From: Candidatus Thermochlorobacteriaceae bacterium
Lineage (GTDB): Bacteria > Bacteroidota > Chlorobiia > Chlorobiales > Thermochlorobacteraceae
DNA: 64,000 nt
NCBI GenBank assembly: GCA_029263855.1
Contig: JAJUFC010000004.1
Span: forward strand, 1 to 64,000
Direction of reading: 5' to 3'
A program made the position numbers and the translations under genes. The notes under the pieces were generated by a model. It searched no databases, was not told the origin of the DNA, and worked only from the letters and a program-made list of their open reading frames with translations. Of this stretch, positions 8,024 to 17,602 are shown in pieces; the first letter of the stretch is position 1, and every line of letters begins with the position of its first letter.

Positions 8024-8052
8024 CAAATATACTATACCGATACATCTTACAA
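8024..8052 (-). promoter_or_regulatory. Bacteroidota-type promoter of the outer-membrane barrel gene
   Basis: Read on the minus strand, TTG (8052-8050) is followed by 18 bases and TATATTTG (8031-8024), a perfect TAnnTTTG -7 element. The start codon at 7973 would then have a leader of roughly 45 bases. Confidence 0.6.
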
Positions 8053-8195
8053 GCATCGACTTCGATAATTTTACAATGCTCTAATCCAACAGAGCGAAGC
8101 CTGCGTATCGCATATTCCTCCACCGTTGAATCGAACAAACCATTATCTTTCTAAACTCTCATGCTTAACTTCACGCAATCTTAAACGCTGCAACC

Positions 8196-8609
8196 ATGAA
8201 AAATCTTTTCTTTTTTTCTCTTGCTCTTGCAACGCTTCTCGCCGCATGCGGAACTGCATCTGTAAAAAGCATCAACCTTTCGTGCAAAAAAGAGCCACGC
8301 ACTTTTACTCGCGAAGTGTCGGAAATTTTAATCAAGAACGAATACAAAATTTTGGAAGCCGATGAAACGACAGGCGCAATTAAAGCCTTCCGAAAGGAAT
8401 CTGAAATGCTCATGGGTGATAAGCCAATTATTGTTTCATCAAAAATTTTGGAGACCTCGCTTACAAGCGATTCTATCAAGGTGATGATTTACTCGGTCGG
8501 CAGAGATAACAAAACACCCATACGCTATTGGAACGAACGCTCAACCGATGAATTTGAAAAGACGAGCTACATGCCTGTCTTGAACGCGCTCAAAGATTTG
8601 TGCAAGTAG
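8196..8609 (+). CDS. Hypothetical lipoprotein, 137 residues
   Basis: The N-terminus MKNLFFFSLALATLLAACG is a lipoprotein signal peptide with a lipobox (LAAC, Cys 18). The mature part is about 119 residues, with regular alternating hydrophobic residues (EVSEILIKNEYKILEADETTG, SDSIKVMIYSVGR). That suggests a small alpha/beta envelope domain. I do not recognise a family. It is divergent from the barrel gene and 111 bases upstream of acs. Confidence 0.75.
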   Translation: MKNLFFFSLALATLLAACGTASVKSINLSCKKEPRTFTREVSEILIKNEYKILEADETTGAIKAFRKESEMLMGDKPIIVSSKILETSLTSDSIKVMIYSVGRDNKTPIRYWNERSTDEFEKTSYMPVLNALKDLCK

Positions 8610-8720
8610 TTTTTTCTTGTAATACCTTTGGCATAAATTTCTGCACTGTGCGCCCTAAGAAGTCGCAGTGTCAAAAATCATACAAGGTCAATCTCTGTCA
8701 ATCTGTAAACTTCCAAAACT

Positions 8721-10790
8721 ATGGCAACGGCTGTCAAAAAGAATCCTGTCAAACAGAGAACTTCCCATTCAAAACCTTCATCATCATCGAAGGCAAAGTC
8801 TGGAGTAAAAAACAATTCCAACGGTCAATCTCCACAAGCAACAAACGGAGCGATTCGTTCAGTGCTCAAAGAGAAGCGTGTCTTCAAACCCAGTGCGGCA
8901 TTTTCAAAAAACGCCCATATCAAGTCTATGGCGGAGTATGAAAAACTCTATGCGTTTGCAGAGCAGAACCCCGAAAAGTATTGGGCGAGCATTGCCGAAA
9001 ATTTCCATTGGTTCAAGAAGTGGCGAAAAGTGTTGGAGTGGAAGTTGCCCTACGCAAAATGGTTCGTCGGTGCACAAACGAACATCTGCTACAACGCACT
9101 CGATCGGCACTTGAACACATGGCGCAAGAACAAAGCGGCAATTATTTGGGAAGGCGAGCCGGGCGACCAACGCGTTTTGACGTATCTGCAACTGCATCGC
9201 GAAGTTTCAAAATTGGCGAATGCCATTAAGAAGCGCGGCATTAAAAAAGGCGACCGTGTCGCGATTTATATGGGCATGACGCCCGAACTCGTTATTTCGG
9301 TGCTGGCGTGTGCGCGTATTGGTGCAGTGCACAGCGTTATCTTCGGCGGCTTTTCCGCACAAGCCGTTGCCGATAGAATCAACGACGCGCATGCGAAGAT
9401 GGTCATCACTGCCGATGGCGTGTTCCGAAGAGGCAGTGCCTTGAACCTAAAATCGGTTGTCGACGAAGCCTTAGTCAATACATCATCCGTTGAAAATGTG
9501 ATTGTCTATCAGCGCACAAAAGCGCAAGTGCACATGGTCGAAGGGCGCGACCATTGGTGGCACGAATTGATGGACTTGGCTTCCGACGATTGCCCCGCCG
9601 AAAAAATGGATTCAGAAGACCCGCTCTTTATCCTTTACACATCAGGCTCAACGGGCAAACCCAAAGGCATTTTGCATACCACGGGCGGCTACATGGTGCA
9701 TGCCGCCAATTCGCACAAAATGGTCTTCGACATTAAAGATGACGATGTTTATTTCTGCACCGCAGATGTTGGTTGGATTACAGGGCACTCCTACCTTGCC
9801 TACGGTCCGCTCATCAACGGCACTACGGTGTTGATGTATGAAGGCGCGGTCAATTATCCGAACTGGGGACGCTTGTGGGATATGATTGCACGCCATCGCG
9901 TAACGATTCTTTACACGGCACCAACGGCGATTCGCTCGTTCATTCGTGCGGGCGACGAATGGGTAACGAAGCATAATCTTTCGTCCTTACGCTTGCTCGG
10001 CACAGTCGGCGAGCCAATCAACCCCGAAGCATGGATATGGTATTACAACGTGGTTGGAAAAAAGAAATGCCCGATTGTCGATACATGGTGGCAAACGGAA
10101 ACAGGCGGCATTATGGTCTCTCCGTTGCCCGGCGCAACGCCGCTTAAACCGGGCACAGGCACAAGACCGCTTCCAGGCATTGCGGTCGATGTCGTCCATA
10201 AAGATGGCACGCCTTGCAAAGCCGATGAAGGTGGGTTCTTGGTCGTCAAGCGTCCGTGGCCCTCAATGCTCCGCACGATTTACGGCGACAATGCGCGATA
10301 CGAAAAAACTTATTGGTCGGAAATTCCCGGAATGTATTTCACAGGCGATGGCGCGCGGCGCGACAAAGACGGCTACATATGGGTGATGGGACGCGTCGAC
10401 GATGTTGTCAATGTCTCTGGACACCGATTGGGCACAGCGGAAGTCGAGTCTGCACTTGTCGCGCATAGTGCTGTTGCCGAAGCGGCAGTCGTCTCTCGCC
10501 CCGACGAACTCAAAGGCAACGCGCTCGTTGCATTCGTAACGCTCAAAGATGGATTCGAAGGCAATCAAACTTTGAAAGAAAGCCTGCGCGACCACGTCGC
10601 AAAAGAAATTGGCTCCATTGCCAAACCCGATGAACTGCGCTTTGCGGCGGCATTGCCCAAAACCCGAAGCGGCAAAATTATGCGTCGACTCTTACGCGAA
10701 CTCGCCGCTGGCGGCGAAGTCAAAGGCGATGTAACCACGCTCGAAGATTTCGGCGCGCTCGAAAAACTGCGACAACAAGAAGAAGATTGA
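8721..10790 (+). CDS. acs: Acetyl-CoA synthetase (AMP-forming)
   Basis: The 689-residue enzyme makes acetyl-CoA from acetate, ATP and CoA through acetyl-AMP. The AMP-binding P-loop [11 protein letters not shown], the acetate-pocket and adenine motif [10 protein letters not shown], the hinge region [15 protein letters not shown] and the catalytic lysine context [13 protein letters not shown] are all present. Acs is about 650 residues. The excess is an N-terminal Lys/Ser/Asn-rich segment of about 45 residues before the conserved [18 protein letters not shown] start. The lysine in RSGK is the known target of regulatory acetylation in this family. The gene stands alone and ends in a terminator. 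Confidence 0.96.
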   Translation: MATAVKKNPVKQRTSHSKPSSSSKAKSGVKNNSNGQSPQATNGAIRSVLKEKRVFKPSAAFSKNAHIKSMAEYEKLYAFAEQNPEKYWASIAENFHWFKKWRKVLEWKLPYAKWFVGAQTNICYNALDRHLNTWRKNKAAIIWEGEPGDQRVLTYLQLHREVSKLANAIKKRGIKKGDRVAIYMGMTPELVISVLACARIGAVHSVIFGGFSAQAVADRINDAHAKMVITADGVFRRGSALNLKSVVDEALVNTSSVENVIVYQRTKAQVHMVEGRDHWWHELMDLASDDCPAEKMDSEDPLFILYTSGSTGKPKGILHTTGGYMVHAANSHKMVFDIKDDDVYFCTADVGWITGHSYLAYGPLINGTTVLMYEGAVNYPNWGRLWDMIARHRVTILYTAPTAIRSFIRAGDEWVTKHNLSSLRLLGTVGEPINPEAWIWYYNVVGKKKCPIVDTWWQTETGGIMVSPLPGATPLKPGTGTRPLPGIAVDVVHKDGTPCKADEGGFLVVKRPWPSMLRTIYGDNARYEKTYWSEIPGMYFTGDGARRDKDGYIWVMGRVDDVVNVSGHRLGTAEVESALVAHSAVAEAAVVSRPDELKGNALVAFVTLKDGFEGNQTLKESLRDHVAKEIGSIAKPDELRFAAALPKTRSGKIMRRLLRELAAGGEVKGDVTTLEDFGALEKLRQQEED

Positions 10791-10846
10791 CCGCCATACA
10801 ATTTGAGGCAATCTTATTCTTCACGGCACTTATTCAAGGCTTTTAA

Positions 10847-10894
10847 AACCTCTCCCTATCCTGACGCCGTCAAGATGGGGAGAGGTTCTTTTTT
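10847..10894 (+). terminator. Rho-independent terminator of acs
   Basis: AACCTCTCCC pairs with GGGAGAGGTT across a 21-base loop and is followed by CTTTTTTAT. It lies 57 bases after the acs stop. Confidence 0.8.
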
Positions 10895-10953
10895 ATATCG
10901 GAAAAACCCTCAGCTGCGCATCTGTGTTCTACCATTCAACTTAACTTATCGTC

Positions 10954-11478
10954 ATGAACTTACATCTTCTTGCGTTTTGGTCTCGGCTTCGTTGGTATCA
11001 CGGGGTTTTGTTCTACATCGCCGTCAATTTGCTTTCAGGCGGACGCTTAGCCACGCGCACATATTTGGATTCTGTCGGACGACCGCCGTTCATGCCGCCT
11101 GATTGGGCATTCGCACCGATTTGGATTGTGCTTCAAATTCTCATGGTTGTGGCAGGATTTCATTTACTTCAACAGATGAAAGCATCGCAGCGGCAAGGCA
11201 AACTGCTTTGGTGCTATATCGGATTGTGGTCGCTTTTCTCAATGTTCAGTTGGTTTTATTTCGGCTTGCACAGTCCGATTTTAGGCTTTCTGACCACCTT
11301 TGGCATGTTTCTCACCAACGCGCTCAACCTTTGGTTTGGCTATCAAGAGTCCGACAAACGCTATGCAATACTGCTCACGCCGCTTATGATATGGCTGACG
11401 CTGGCAACCGCCATTTCAGGCTGGCAACTCGTCTACACGCCTGATGAATTTTTCGCCACTGCACCACTTTTGCGATAA
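10954..11478 (+). CDS. TspO/MBR family membrane protein
   Basis: The 174-residue protein has about five hydrophobic segments and the family hallmark PPDWAFAPIWIVLQ after the first helix, followed by GFHLL and a tryptophan-rich middle (WSLFSMFSWFYFGLHSP). TspO proteins bind tetrapyrroles and isoprenoids in the outer or inner membrane and affect pigment and stress responses in some bacteria. Similarity is moderate and the ligand cannot be told. It is the first gene of a tight unit with a 67-residue ORF and rmlB. Confidence 0.75.
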   Translation: MNLHLLAFWSRLRWYHGVLFYIAVNLLSGGRLATRTYLDSVGRPPFMPPDWAFAPIWIVLQILMVVAGFHLLQQMKASQRQGKLLWCYIGLWSLFSMFSWFYFGLHSPILGFLTTFGMFLTNALNLWFGYQESDKRYAILLTPLMIWLTLATAISGWQLVYTPDEFFATAPLLR

Positions 11479-11483
11479 CATCT

Positions 11484-11687
11484 ATGCCAAAACGCACCTA
11501 CCCGACCGACCTCTGCGACTGGGACGACGCACAAGACCTTCACCTTATCGTCAAAGATAAACGCGCCTCGAAACGCGCCACCGACGAAAAAGCACGCCGT
11601 CGCAATCGACGCTACGAAAAACGTCTCTTGAACGCGCAACTGAAAAACGCTAAATTGAACGACGAATTAGACAAACCAACATCATGA
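11484..11687 (+). CDS. Small highly charged hypothetical protein, 67 residues
   Basis: The protein has an acidic, tryptophan-containing N-terminal third ([14 protein letters not shown]). A very basic helical stretch follows ([20 protein letters not shown]), then an amphipathic end. It starts 5 bases after the tspO-like gene, and its stop overlaps the rmlB start as ATGA. That tight coupling supports it as a real gene. I do not recognise a family; a small nucleic-acid-binding protein is possible but unproven. Confidence 0.65.
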   Translation: MPKRTYPTDLCDWDDAQDLHLIVKDKRASKRATDEKARRRNRRYEKRLLNAQLKNAKLNDELDKPTS

Positions 11688-12694
11688 AAACCATTCTCGT
11701 TACTGGCGGCGCAGGCTTCATCGGAAGCAACTTCGTGCGCTATATGCTGCACGCCCACTCCTATCGCATCATCAACCTCGACAAACTCACTTACGCGGGC
11801 AACTTGGAAAACCTTGCCGACGTAGAATCGCACCCCAATTACACATTCGTCAAAGGCGATATTTGCGACCGCTTGCTCATCGATAAACTCTTTCAAGACG
11901 AGCATATTGATACTGTCGTTAACTTTGCGGCAGAATCGCATGTCGATAGGAGCATTCTCGGCGCGCGCGTGTTCATTGAAACCAACGTGCTCGGCACGCA
12001 AACCCTTTTAGATGCCGCAAAAACCTACGGCGTCGAGAAGTTCCTGCAAGTTTCAACTGATGAAGTTTATGGCACGCTCGGCGAAACGGGTTACTTCACC
12101 GAAGAAACGCCGCTCGCACCGAACTCGCCCTATTCCGCCAGCAAGGCTGGTGCTGATTTGCTCGTGCGCGCTTATCGCGAAACTTTCAAGATGCCTACGC
12201 TCATTACGCGATGCTCCAACAACTACGGTCCGTATCACTTTCCCGAAAAACTTATTCCGCTCATGATTGCCAACGCGCTCAACGATAAACCGCTCCCCGT
12301 TTATGGCGACGGCTTAAATGTGCGCGATTGGCTCTATGTCGAAGACCATTGCCGCGCGATTGACACCGTGCTTCACAAAGGCAAATTCGGTGAAGTCTAT
12401 AACATCGGCGGACACAACGAAAAGCGTAACATCGACATCGTTAAACTCATCTTGCAAAAACTTGGCAAGCCCGAAAGCCTCATTACCTTCGTCAAAGACC
12501 GCCCCGGACACGACCGCCGCTACGCCATCGACGCCAGCAAAATCGAGCACGAACTCGGTTGGAGACCGCAAGAAACTTTCGAAAGTGGCATCGAGAAAAC
12601 AATTCAATGGTATTTGGAGCATCACAAGTGGTGGGAGCGCATCACCAGCGGCGAGTATCAAAAGTATTACGAACTGCAATACGAAAAACGCTAA
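11684..12694 (+). CDS. rfbB: dTDP-glucose 4,6-dehydratase
   Basis: The 336-residue short-chain dehydrogenase converts dTDP-glucose to dTDP-4-keto-6-deoxyglucose for deoxysugar and surface polysaccharide synthesis. It has the NAD-binding [10 protein letters not shown] at 8-17, the substrate-contact stretch [12 protein letters not shown], the RmlB signature STDEVYG and the catalytic YxxxK as YSASK. Family length is normal. It is coupled to the preceding small ORF by a 4-base overlap. The rest of the dTDP-rhamnose set is not in the window. Its stop overlaps that of the convergent glycosylase gene. Confidence 0.94.
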   Translation: MKTILVTGGAGFIGSNFVRYMLHAHSYRIINLDKLTYAGNLENLADVESHPNYTFVKGDICDRLLIDKLFQDEHIDTVVNFAAESHVDRSILGARVFIETNVLGTQTLLDAAKTYGVEKFLQVSTDEVYGTLGETGYFTEETPLAPNSPYSASKAGADLLVRAYRETFKMPTLITRCSNNYGPYHFPEKLIPLMIANALNDKPLPVYGDGLNVRDWLYVEDHCRAIDTVLHKGKFGEVYNIGGHNEKRNIDIVKLILQKLGKPESLITFVKDRPGHDRRYAIDASKIEHELGWRPQETFESGIEKTIQWYLEHHKWWERITSGEYQKYYELQYEKR

Positions 12695-13371
12695 TCCATC
12701 GCTTGGTGAAGTGCGTTGATGTATTTCTCGATGAAGTTTTCAATTTGTTTGCGCCGATACTGCATAATGAATCGAGGGTGCTCAATCGGCACAATGGTTT
12801 GAAAAAATTGATGCTTGCTATTCAGCCGTGAAAAGACCTCGTAAAGTTTGCCTGTGCCAAGGCAAATCGCTGTGCTTCGTTTTGCGCCGAACTGAATTTG
12901 TGCCGAAATACAGCGCACGATAAACGGCTCGCTTGCCTTCATCAATGCTTTATCGTCGTAGAAGTTATAGTTCTTGCCGAGCCTTGTAAATCCAAGCGGC
13001 GAAAGGCTATTGATGTAAATTGCTCCGTAAAACTTTTTCGCACCGCCCCACGTTTCCACGACACGATAAACAAACTCTGACGAGAGTTCGCGTTTTCCTG
13101 AAATATCGTGTGCAATGCCAAGATGATGCGTGAGCGCAAAAGGGTCGGTGAAGGGAATGCCCGTCAAGCCGCCGCCGAAGCGTCCGGGATTGATGCCCCA
13201 CAGAAACACGCGCGGGTTGTTATCGGCGTAAAATTTTTGAAAAAATGATTTGACGATGTCGCGTGTCGCCGCGTCCTGATATGGATTCATCACTTCAATA
13301 GACTTTGGCAGGCGAGCAGGGAAGTTCAGCGATTGGAAAAATGGAATGGCTTTATCGGCGAAGGTGGTCAT
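12691..13371 (-). CDS. Uracil-DNA glycosylase, SMUG2 type (DUF4918)
   Basis: The 226-residue protein has the UDG-superfamily motif 1 region as [21 protein letters not shown] and the motif 2 region as [14 protein letters not shown]. These match the SMUG2 subfamily known mainly from Bacteroidota. SMUG-type enzymes excise uracil and some oxidised pyrimidines from DNA in base excision repair. Its start overlaps the stop of the ATP-grasp gene by 4 bases (ATGA on the minus strand), so the two form an operon. At the other end its stop overlaps that of rmlB. Confidence 0.85.
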   Translation of the reverse strand: MTTFADKAIPFFQSLNFPARLPKSIEVMNPYQDAATRDIVKSFFQKFYADNNPRVFLWGINPGRFGGGLTGIPFTDPFALTHHLGIAHDISGKRELSSEFVYRVVETWGGAKKFYGAIYINSLSPLGFTRLGKNYNFYDDKALMKASEPFIVRCISAQIQFGAKRSTAICLGTGKLYEVFSRLNSKHQFFQTIVPIEHPRFIMQYRRKQIENFIEKYINALHQAMD

Positions 13372-14279
13372 GAGGCTTTTTGTGTTGCGGCGAAGCGGAC
13401 GATGTTGCGCGCAATTTTCTGGACAATTTCGTCGGGAACGCCGTCGTAGTGTTTGGATTTGAGGCGCAGGTCAATTTGGTCGTTGATGTAATCGACCGCA
13501 ACGAGTTTATCGTCGCGCGTGAGCACAATTTCCGTTGAAAAGAAGTGCAGTTTTGCCACTTGTGCAATGCGCGTCATCATGAATTTGATTTCGTCGAAGC
13601 GCACGCGCGGTTTATCTTTTTCCGAGAAGAGGCGGTAAATCCGCGTTGTATCGTCCCACCAGACAATCTCCACATCACCAAAATTCCAATATACTCGAAA
13701 CCAACATCGCCATCCGTAAAGGTATTTCGGATAGACGCGCTCTTGCGCGAGATAAGAATCCCAATAGCAAACACTGCGCCCGTCGTGGACGTGATGGTGA
13801 GAGGTTACATTTTTAATCACACCTTCGCCGCCGCCGCCGTGCGCTGGTTTCAAGACGAAAGGCAGTGGTAACTTGAAGACTTCTTTCATCAAGGCTTCAT
13901 CAATCCAGCGCATTTTTTCCATTGAAGGAAGCATGACGGTAAAGGGAACATTAACGCCGACCTTCATGAGCGCGTAGTGCATTTCGCTTTTGTTGAGCGT
14001 GCGTAGCGACTCTGCGTAAGGGTTGATGATGGCGACTTGTTTGGCGATTGCCCATTCTTGAACAGGCGCGAAACTTTCGTTGGAGTCAATTGCACGGTCC
14101 AGTAAAGTTGAAAAGCGTACTTTGCCCGATTGAAGCGCACGAATGAAGTCCTCAATATCATAGGTGGTGATGTGCTCGAAGCATAGGTTTGCTTTCTCCG
14201 CCTCTAATTGAAGATGTCGGATAAATTCTCTATCAAACTCCCACTCCCAAAGGGCAATAAGGTCTATGGTTTTCGTCAT
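13368..14279 (-). CDS. ATP-grasp-like protein of unknown substrate
   Basis: The 303-residue protein has an ATP-grasp layout. The N-terminal pre-ATP-grasp region is followed by a lysine and glycine-rich loop (LPFVLKPAHGGGGEGV, about residues 140-155). Later come YLAQERVYP and, near the C-terminus, LVAVDYINDQIDLR, which fits the metal-binding acidic end of the active site. Such enzymes join a carboxylate to an amine or thiol through an acyl-phosphate. The substrate is unknown. It is co-transcribed with the SMUG2 glycosylase and divergent from recA over 141 bases. Confidence 0.75.
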   Translation of the reverse strand: MTKTIDLIALWEWEFDREFIRHLQLEAEKANLCFEHITTYDIEDFIRALQSGKVRFSTLLDRAIDSNESFAPVQEWAIAKQVAIINPYAESLRTLNKSEMHYALMKVGVNVPFTVMLPSMEKMRWIDEALMKEVFKLPLPFVLKPAHGGGGEGVIKNVTSHHHVHDGRSVCYWDSYLAQERVYPKYLYGWRCWFRVYWNFGDVEIVWWDDTTRIYRLFSEKDKPRVRFDEIKFMMTRIAQVAKLHFFSTEIVLTRDDKLVAVDYINDQIDLRLKSKHYDGVPDEIVQKIARNIVRFAATQKAS

Positions 14280-14307
14280 TCGTTAATAAGAAAATTGAAC
14301 GGCTGAA

Positions 14308-14334
14308 AATACGCAATCTGTTACTTTGCGTATT
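14308..14334. promoter_or_regulatory. Perfect 9-bp inverted repeat between the ATP-grasp gene and recA
   Basis: AATACGCAA and TTGCGTATT are separated by 9 bases in the divergent intergenic region. The element lies 29 bases before the ATP-grasp start and 87 bases before the recA start. It may be an operator, possibly for damage-responsive control, or just a hairpin; there is no T-run for a terminator. Confidence 0.45.
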
Positions 14335-14420
14335 ATTCTATTTGAATTTCGCCAGAAGTGATTAACTTTAACTTTCGTTTAGTGCCGAATAAGTTCTCAA
14401 CTTTCAACTGTCCTCTTCAC

Positions 14421-15515
14421 ATGGCAAAAGAGAAAAATGCGACCAAAGAGAAAGACCCACTTTCTGGTATCAATCCTGAAAAGAAAAAGCAACTTGACCT
14501 CGCCGTTGACGCGCTTGAAAAACAGTTCGGCAAAGGCACAATTATGAAACTCGGCGACGATGCCGCTATGCAGGTGCAAGCCGTTTCGACCGGCTCTATC
14601 ACGCTCGATTTCGCCTTAGGCGTGGGCGGGCTTCCAAAGGGCAGAATCATCGAGATTTACGGTCCTGAATCGTCAGGGAAAACGACCATCGCGCTTCATA
14701 CGATTGCCGAAACGCAGAAAGAAGGCGGGGTTGCCGCTTTTGTCGATGCCGAGCATGCCTTTGACCCTGTTTATGCGCGCAAAATTGGCGTTGATACGAA
14801 ATCGCTCCTTTTCTCACAACCCGAATCCGGCGAACAAGCCTTAACGATTGTCGACACCTTAGTGCGTAGTAATGCGGTCGATATCGTCGTCGTTGACTCT
14901 GTTGCCGCTCTTGTGCCGCAAGCAGAGTTAGAGGGCGAAATGGGCGAAGCCTCCGTCGGATTGCAGGCGCGCCTGATGTCGCAAGCCCTTCGCAAACTTA
15001 CAGGCGTGATTTCAAAATCCAGTTGCCTTGTAATTTTTATCAACCAACTGCGCGACAAAATCGGCGTGATGTATGGCAGTCCCGAAACCACTACAGGCGG
15101 CAAAGCCTTGAAGTTTTATGCGTCGGTTCGGCTTGATATTCGGCGCATTGGGCAAATCAAAGAAGGAACTGACATCATCGGCAACCGCACCAAAGTCAAA
15201 GTCGTCAAGAATAAAGTCGCGCCGCCGTTCAAAGAAGTGGAGTTCGACATCATCTACGGCGAAGGCATCTCAAAACTTGGCGAACTCATCGACCTCGCTG
15301 TCGAGTTTGGCATTATCAAAAAGTCGGGCGCGTGGTTCAGCTACGAAGGCGAGAAAATTGGACAAGGTCGCGAGAACGTCAAGGCTACTTTGAAGGAGAA
15401 TAAAGACCTCTACGATAAAATCTATGCGCAAACCCGCGAAGTAATGATGCAAGGCGAGATTGATAAATTCACCGGCGCACCCGAAGCCGAAGACGACGGC
15501 GCGCCCGAAGAATAA
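14421..15515 (+). CDS. recA: Recombinase A
   Basis: The 364-residue RecA forms filaments on single-stranded DNA and drives homologous recombination and the SOS co-protease activity. Walker A is GPESSGKT at 81-88. The Walker B region is VVVDSVAAL, the L2-region stretch includes [14 protein letters not shown], and the C-terminal end is acidic ([10 protein letters not shown]). An in-frame ATG at 14358 would add 21 residues unlike RecA. The start at 14421 gives the usual short basic N-terminus before the conserved [20 protein letters not shown]. Confidence 0.98.
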   Translation: MAKEKNATKEKDPLSGINPEKKKQLDLAVDALEKQFGKGTIMKLGDDAAMQVQAVSTGSITLDFALGVGGLPKGRIIEIYGPESSGKTTIALHTIAETQKEGGVAAFVDAEHAFDPVYARKIGVDTKSLLFSQPESGEQALTIVDTLVRSNAVDIVVVDSVAALVPQAELEGEMGEASVGLQARLMSQALRKLTGVISKSSCLVIFINQLRDKIGVMYGSPETTTGGKALKFYASVRLDIRRIGQIKEGTDIIGNRTKVKVVKNKVAPPFKEVEFDIIYGEGISKLGELIDLAVEFGIIKKSGAWFSYEGEKIGQGRENVKATLKENKDLYDKIYAQTREVMMQGEIDKFTGAPEAEDDGAPEE

Positions 15516-15566
15516 GACTCAAAGAATAAGAGAATATCAAAGGTTTTTTGCTGTCCTCAATCCTCT

Positions 15567-15598
15567 ACGCGCGTCGTCTTCGTCGCGCGTTTTCTTTT
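15567..15598 (+). terminator. Probable rho-independent terminator of recA
   Basis: ACGCGCG pairs with CGCGCGT over a 10-base loop and is followed by TTTTCTTTT. It lies 52 bases after the recA stop. Confidence 0.65.
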
Positions 15599-15661
15599 CC
15601 ATTTGCTTCACACTTGCTAACGAAATCTTGGGCGAACACTTTTATTTCCAACCAAAAGTGC

Positions 15662-15669
15662 TATATTTG
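15662..15669 (+). promoter_or_regulatory. Bacteroidota-type -7 element before the yceD-rpmF-fab cluster
   Basis: TATATTTG is an exact TAnnTTTG match about 68 bases before the yceD start and downstream of the recA terminator. No good TTTG lies at the expected -33 distance, so only half of the promoter pattern is present. Confidence 0.45.
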
Positions 15670-15736
15670 CGGCTCTTTTTTCGAGTTTAAGCGTTCGCTT
15701 TTGAGGTATCCACATTTCGAGGAAACTTTGAAAACC

Positions 15737-16282
15737 ATGAAGCACGCGTCTGAGGGCAAACGCATTGCACACATCAAAATTTCCAACTTGACAAACGGCA
15801 CTCACCGTTATGAATTTGAGTGCGATGCAAGCGATTTTGCCGACGAGTGGATTGATACCGAGCGTTTCTCTGCTCCGATTTTCATCACGGCAGCGCTCAC
15901 CAAAGCCATGACAGAAATTGTTGTTGAACTTTCTGTGAGCACCACGGCGTCGCTTCAATGCGACCGATGCCTCGCGCCGATAAGCAAACGGCTTTCAGGC
16001 GATTACCGAATTCTATTTCTGCAATCCGCCGAAGCGGCAAACGGCTCCGACGACGACGACGATGTGCGGGTGCTTTCCAAGAACGAAACGCACATCGACT
16101 TAACGCCTGACGTCCGCGAAACCTTGATTCTCGCCGTGCCGATGAAAAATGTCTGCCAAGATGCAGCTTGTGCCGAAAACGACGCGCCGATTAAGCGTGA
16201 GTTTTCCCAAACACACAGCAAGGCTTTTGAGAGCGAATGGCAACGGAAACTGGCTGAAATAAGCAAAAAATTCAAAAATTAA
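15737..16282 (+). CDS. yceD: DUF177/YceD family protein (23S rRNA accumulation protein)
   Basis: The 181-residue protein has the DUF177 pattern: a central CDRCLAPISKRLSGDYRILF, an acidic stretch (DDDDDVRVLSKNETHIDL), and a second cysteine pair (CQDAAC) near the C-terminus. In other bacteria the family is linked to rRNA accumulation, and the gene nearly always sits directly before rpmF, as here (30 bases). The ATG at 15737 is chosen because upstream in-frame codons have no family similarity and the probable promoter lies at 15662. Confidence 0.85.
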   Translation: MKHASEGKRIAHIKISNLTNGTHRYEFECDASDFADEWIDTERFSAPIFITAALTKAMTEIVVELSVSTTASLQCDRCLAPISKRLSGDYRILFLQSAEAANGSDDDDDVRVLSKNETHIDLTPDVRETLILAVPMKNVCQDAACAENDAPIKREFSQTHSKAFESEWQRKLAEISKKFKN

Positions 16283-16312
16283 TCTCTATTCACTTTTCAA
16301 CTTTTTGAGACC

Positions 16313-16510
16313 ATGCCGAATCCGAAACGCAAAATGTCGAGAACGCGCCGCGACAAACGCCGCGCCCAGTTCAACGCCCGCACCAAAGCACCGTCCATGA
16401 TTGTATGTCCGAATTGCGGCACGACGACCTTAATGCACCGCGCTTGCCACAACTGCGGCTACTATCGAGGCAGAATTGTCGCTAAAAAAGCGCAAAAAAA
16501 CGCTGAATAA
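16313..16510 (+). CDS. rpmF: Ribosomal protein bL32
   Basis: The 65-residue large-subunit protein has the typical basic N-terminus ([19 protein letters not shown]). A zinc ribbon follows with four cysteines as CPNCG and [10 protein letters not shown]. The C+ (zinc-binding) form and its position between yceD and plsX are standard. The linkage couples ribosome synthesis with fatty acid synthesis genes. Confidence 0.97.
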   Translation: MPNPKRKMSRTRRDKRRAQFNARTKAPSMIVCPNCGTTTLMHRACHNCGYYRGRIVAKKAQKNAE

Positions 16511-16564
16511 TCCGTCGTCTGTTGCTACTCTTTCAATCCGTTCGATGTCAAACCAATTGCTTCA

Positions 16565-17572
16565 ATGAAAATTGTCGTTGATGCTATGGGCGGAGATTTT
16601 CCGCTTCAACATCCGATTGCCGGCGCGGTTATGTCGCTTCGTCAATCCAATCGACGTTTTGAAATTATTTTGACGGGCAATTCCACTCAAATCCAATCCG
16701 AACTTCAACAGCAAGGAGCCTCGTCGCTCCCGATTAAAATCGTCGATGCGCCCGATGTGATTGAAATGCACGAATCGCCCGCCGCGGCGGTCAAATCCAA
16801 GCCTAATTCTTCGATGATGCTTGGACTTCGGCTCTGCAAGGAAGGCAAAGCCGATGCGTTTGTTAGTGCAGGAAGCACAGGCGCGCAAATGGCTGGCTCG
16901 CTTTTTACGCTGGGGCGCGTGCCCGGTGTTCAACGTCCGACAATTGGGGCTTATTTTCCGTCTCCGAAAGGGGTTACGATGGTCTTCGATGTTGGCGCAA
17001 GCATCGATTGCAAGCCTGAACACTATGTTCAGTTTGCAGAAATGGGCTCGATTTACCTCAAATACACCAAAGGGATTGCATCGCCGAAAGTCGGCTTGCT
17101 GAACATCGGTGAAGAAGACACCAAAGGCACAGAGACCGTCAAGGAAGCTCACCAAGCCTTGCGGGTGGCGCATCAAAAGGGCAAAATCAATTTTATCGGA
17201 AATGTCGAGGGACGCGATGTGCTCAAAGGCGACGCCGAAGTGATTGTTTGCGACGGCTTCGTGGGAAATTGCCTCTTGAAATTCGGCGAAAGCGTTCCCT
17301 CGTTTCTCAAAGCACAGGCAAAACTTTACGCAGAAGAAAGTTTGCTCAATAAGTTGCTCATCGGTATCGCGCTCAATCCGCTGAAAACGATGCTCAAAGG
17401 CATGGATTATGAACGCTACGGCGGCGTGCCGCTTCTTGGGGTGAATGGTGTCTCAATTATTTGCCATGGAAAATCAACGCCGACGGCGATTATGAATGCG
17501 ATTTTTCGTGCCGAAGAAATGGTCGAGCGCGAAGTCAATGCGCATATTGCTGAAATCTTGAAATCTGCGTAA
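16565..17572 (+). CDS. plsX: Phosphate acyltransferase PlsX
   Basis: The 335-residue enzyme turns acyl-ACP and phosphate into acyl-phosphate, the acyl donor for glycerol-3-phosphate in phospholipid synthesis. It begins with the family signature IVVDAMGGDFPLQHPIAGA and contains SAGSTGAQMAGS, GLLNIGEEDTKG and DGFVGNCLLKFGES. It lies between rpmF and fabH, the conserved order, and acts at the membrane surface. Confidence 0.96.
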   Translation: MKIVVDAMGGDFPLQHPIAGAVMSLRQSNRRFEIILTGNSTQIQSELQQQGASSLPIKIVDAPDVIEMHESPAAAVKSKPNSSMMLGLRLCKEGKADAFVSAGSTGAQMAGSLFTLGRVPGVQRPTIGAYFPSPKGVTMVFDVGASIDCKPEHYVQFAEMGSIYLKYTKGIASPKVGLLNIGEEDTKGTETVKEAHQALRVAHQKGKINFIGNVEGRDVLKGDAEVIVCDGFVGNCLLKFGESVPSFLKAQAKLYAEESLLNKLLIGIALNPLKTMLKGMDYERYGGVPLLGVNGVSIICHGKSTPTAIMNAIFRAEEMVEREVNAHIAEILKSA

Positions 17573-17602
17573 ATTGTAGGACGAACTTTTTTCAACTTGC
17601 GA

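Noticed and set aside
7974-8138. 55-residue extension before the outer-membrane barrel signal peptide
   Set aside because: It would place the signal peptide internally and runs through a good TAnnTTTG promoter.
14358-14420. N-terminal extension of recA from an ATG at 14358
   Set aside because: The extra 21 residues are unlike any RecA; the ATG at 14421 gives the family N-terminus.
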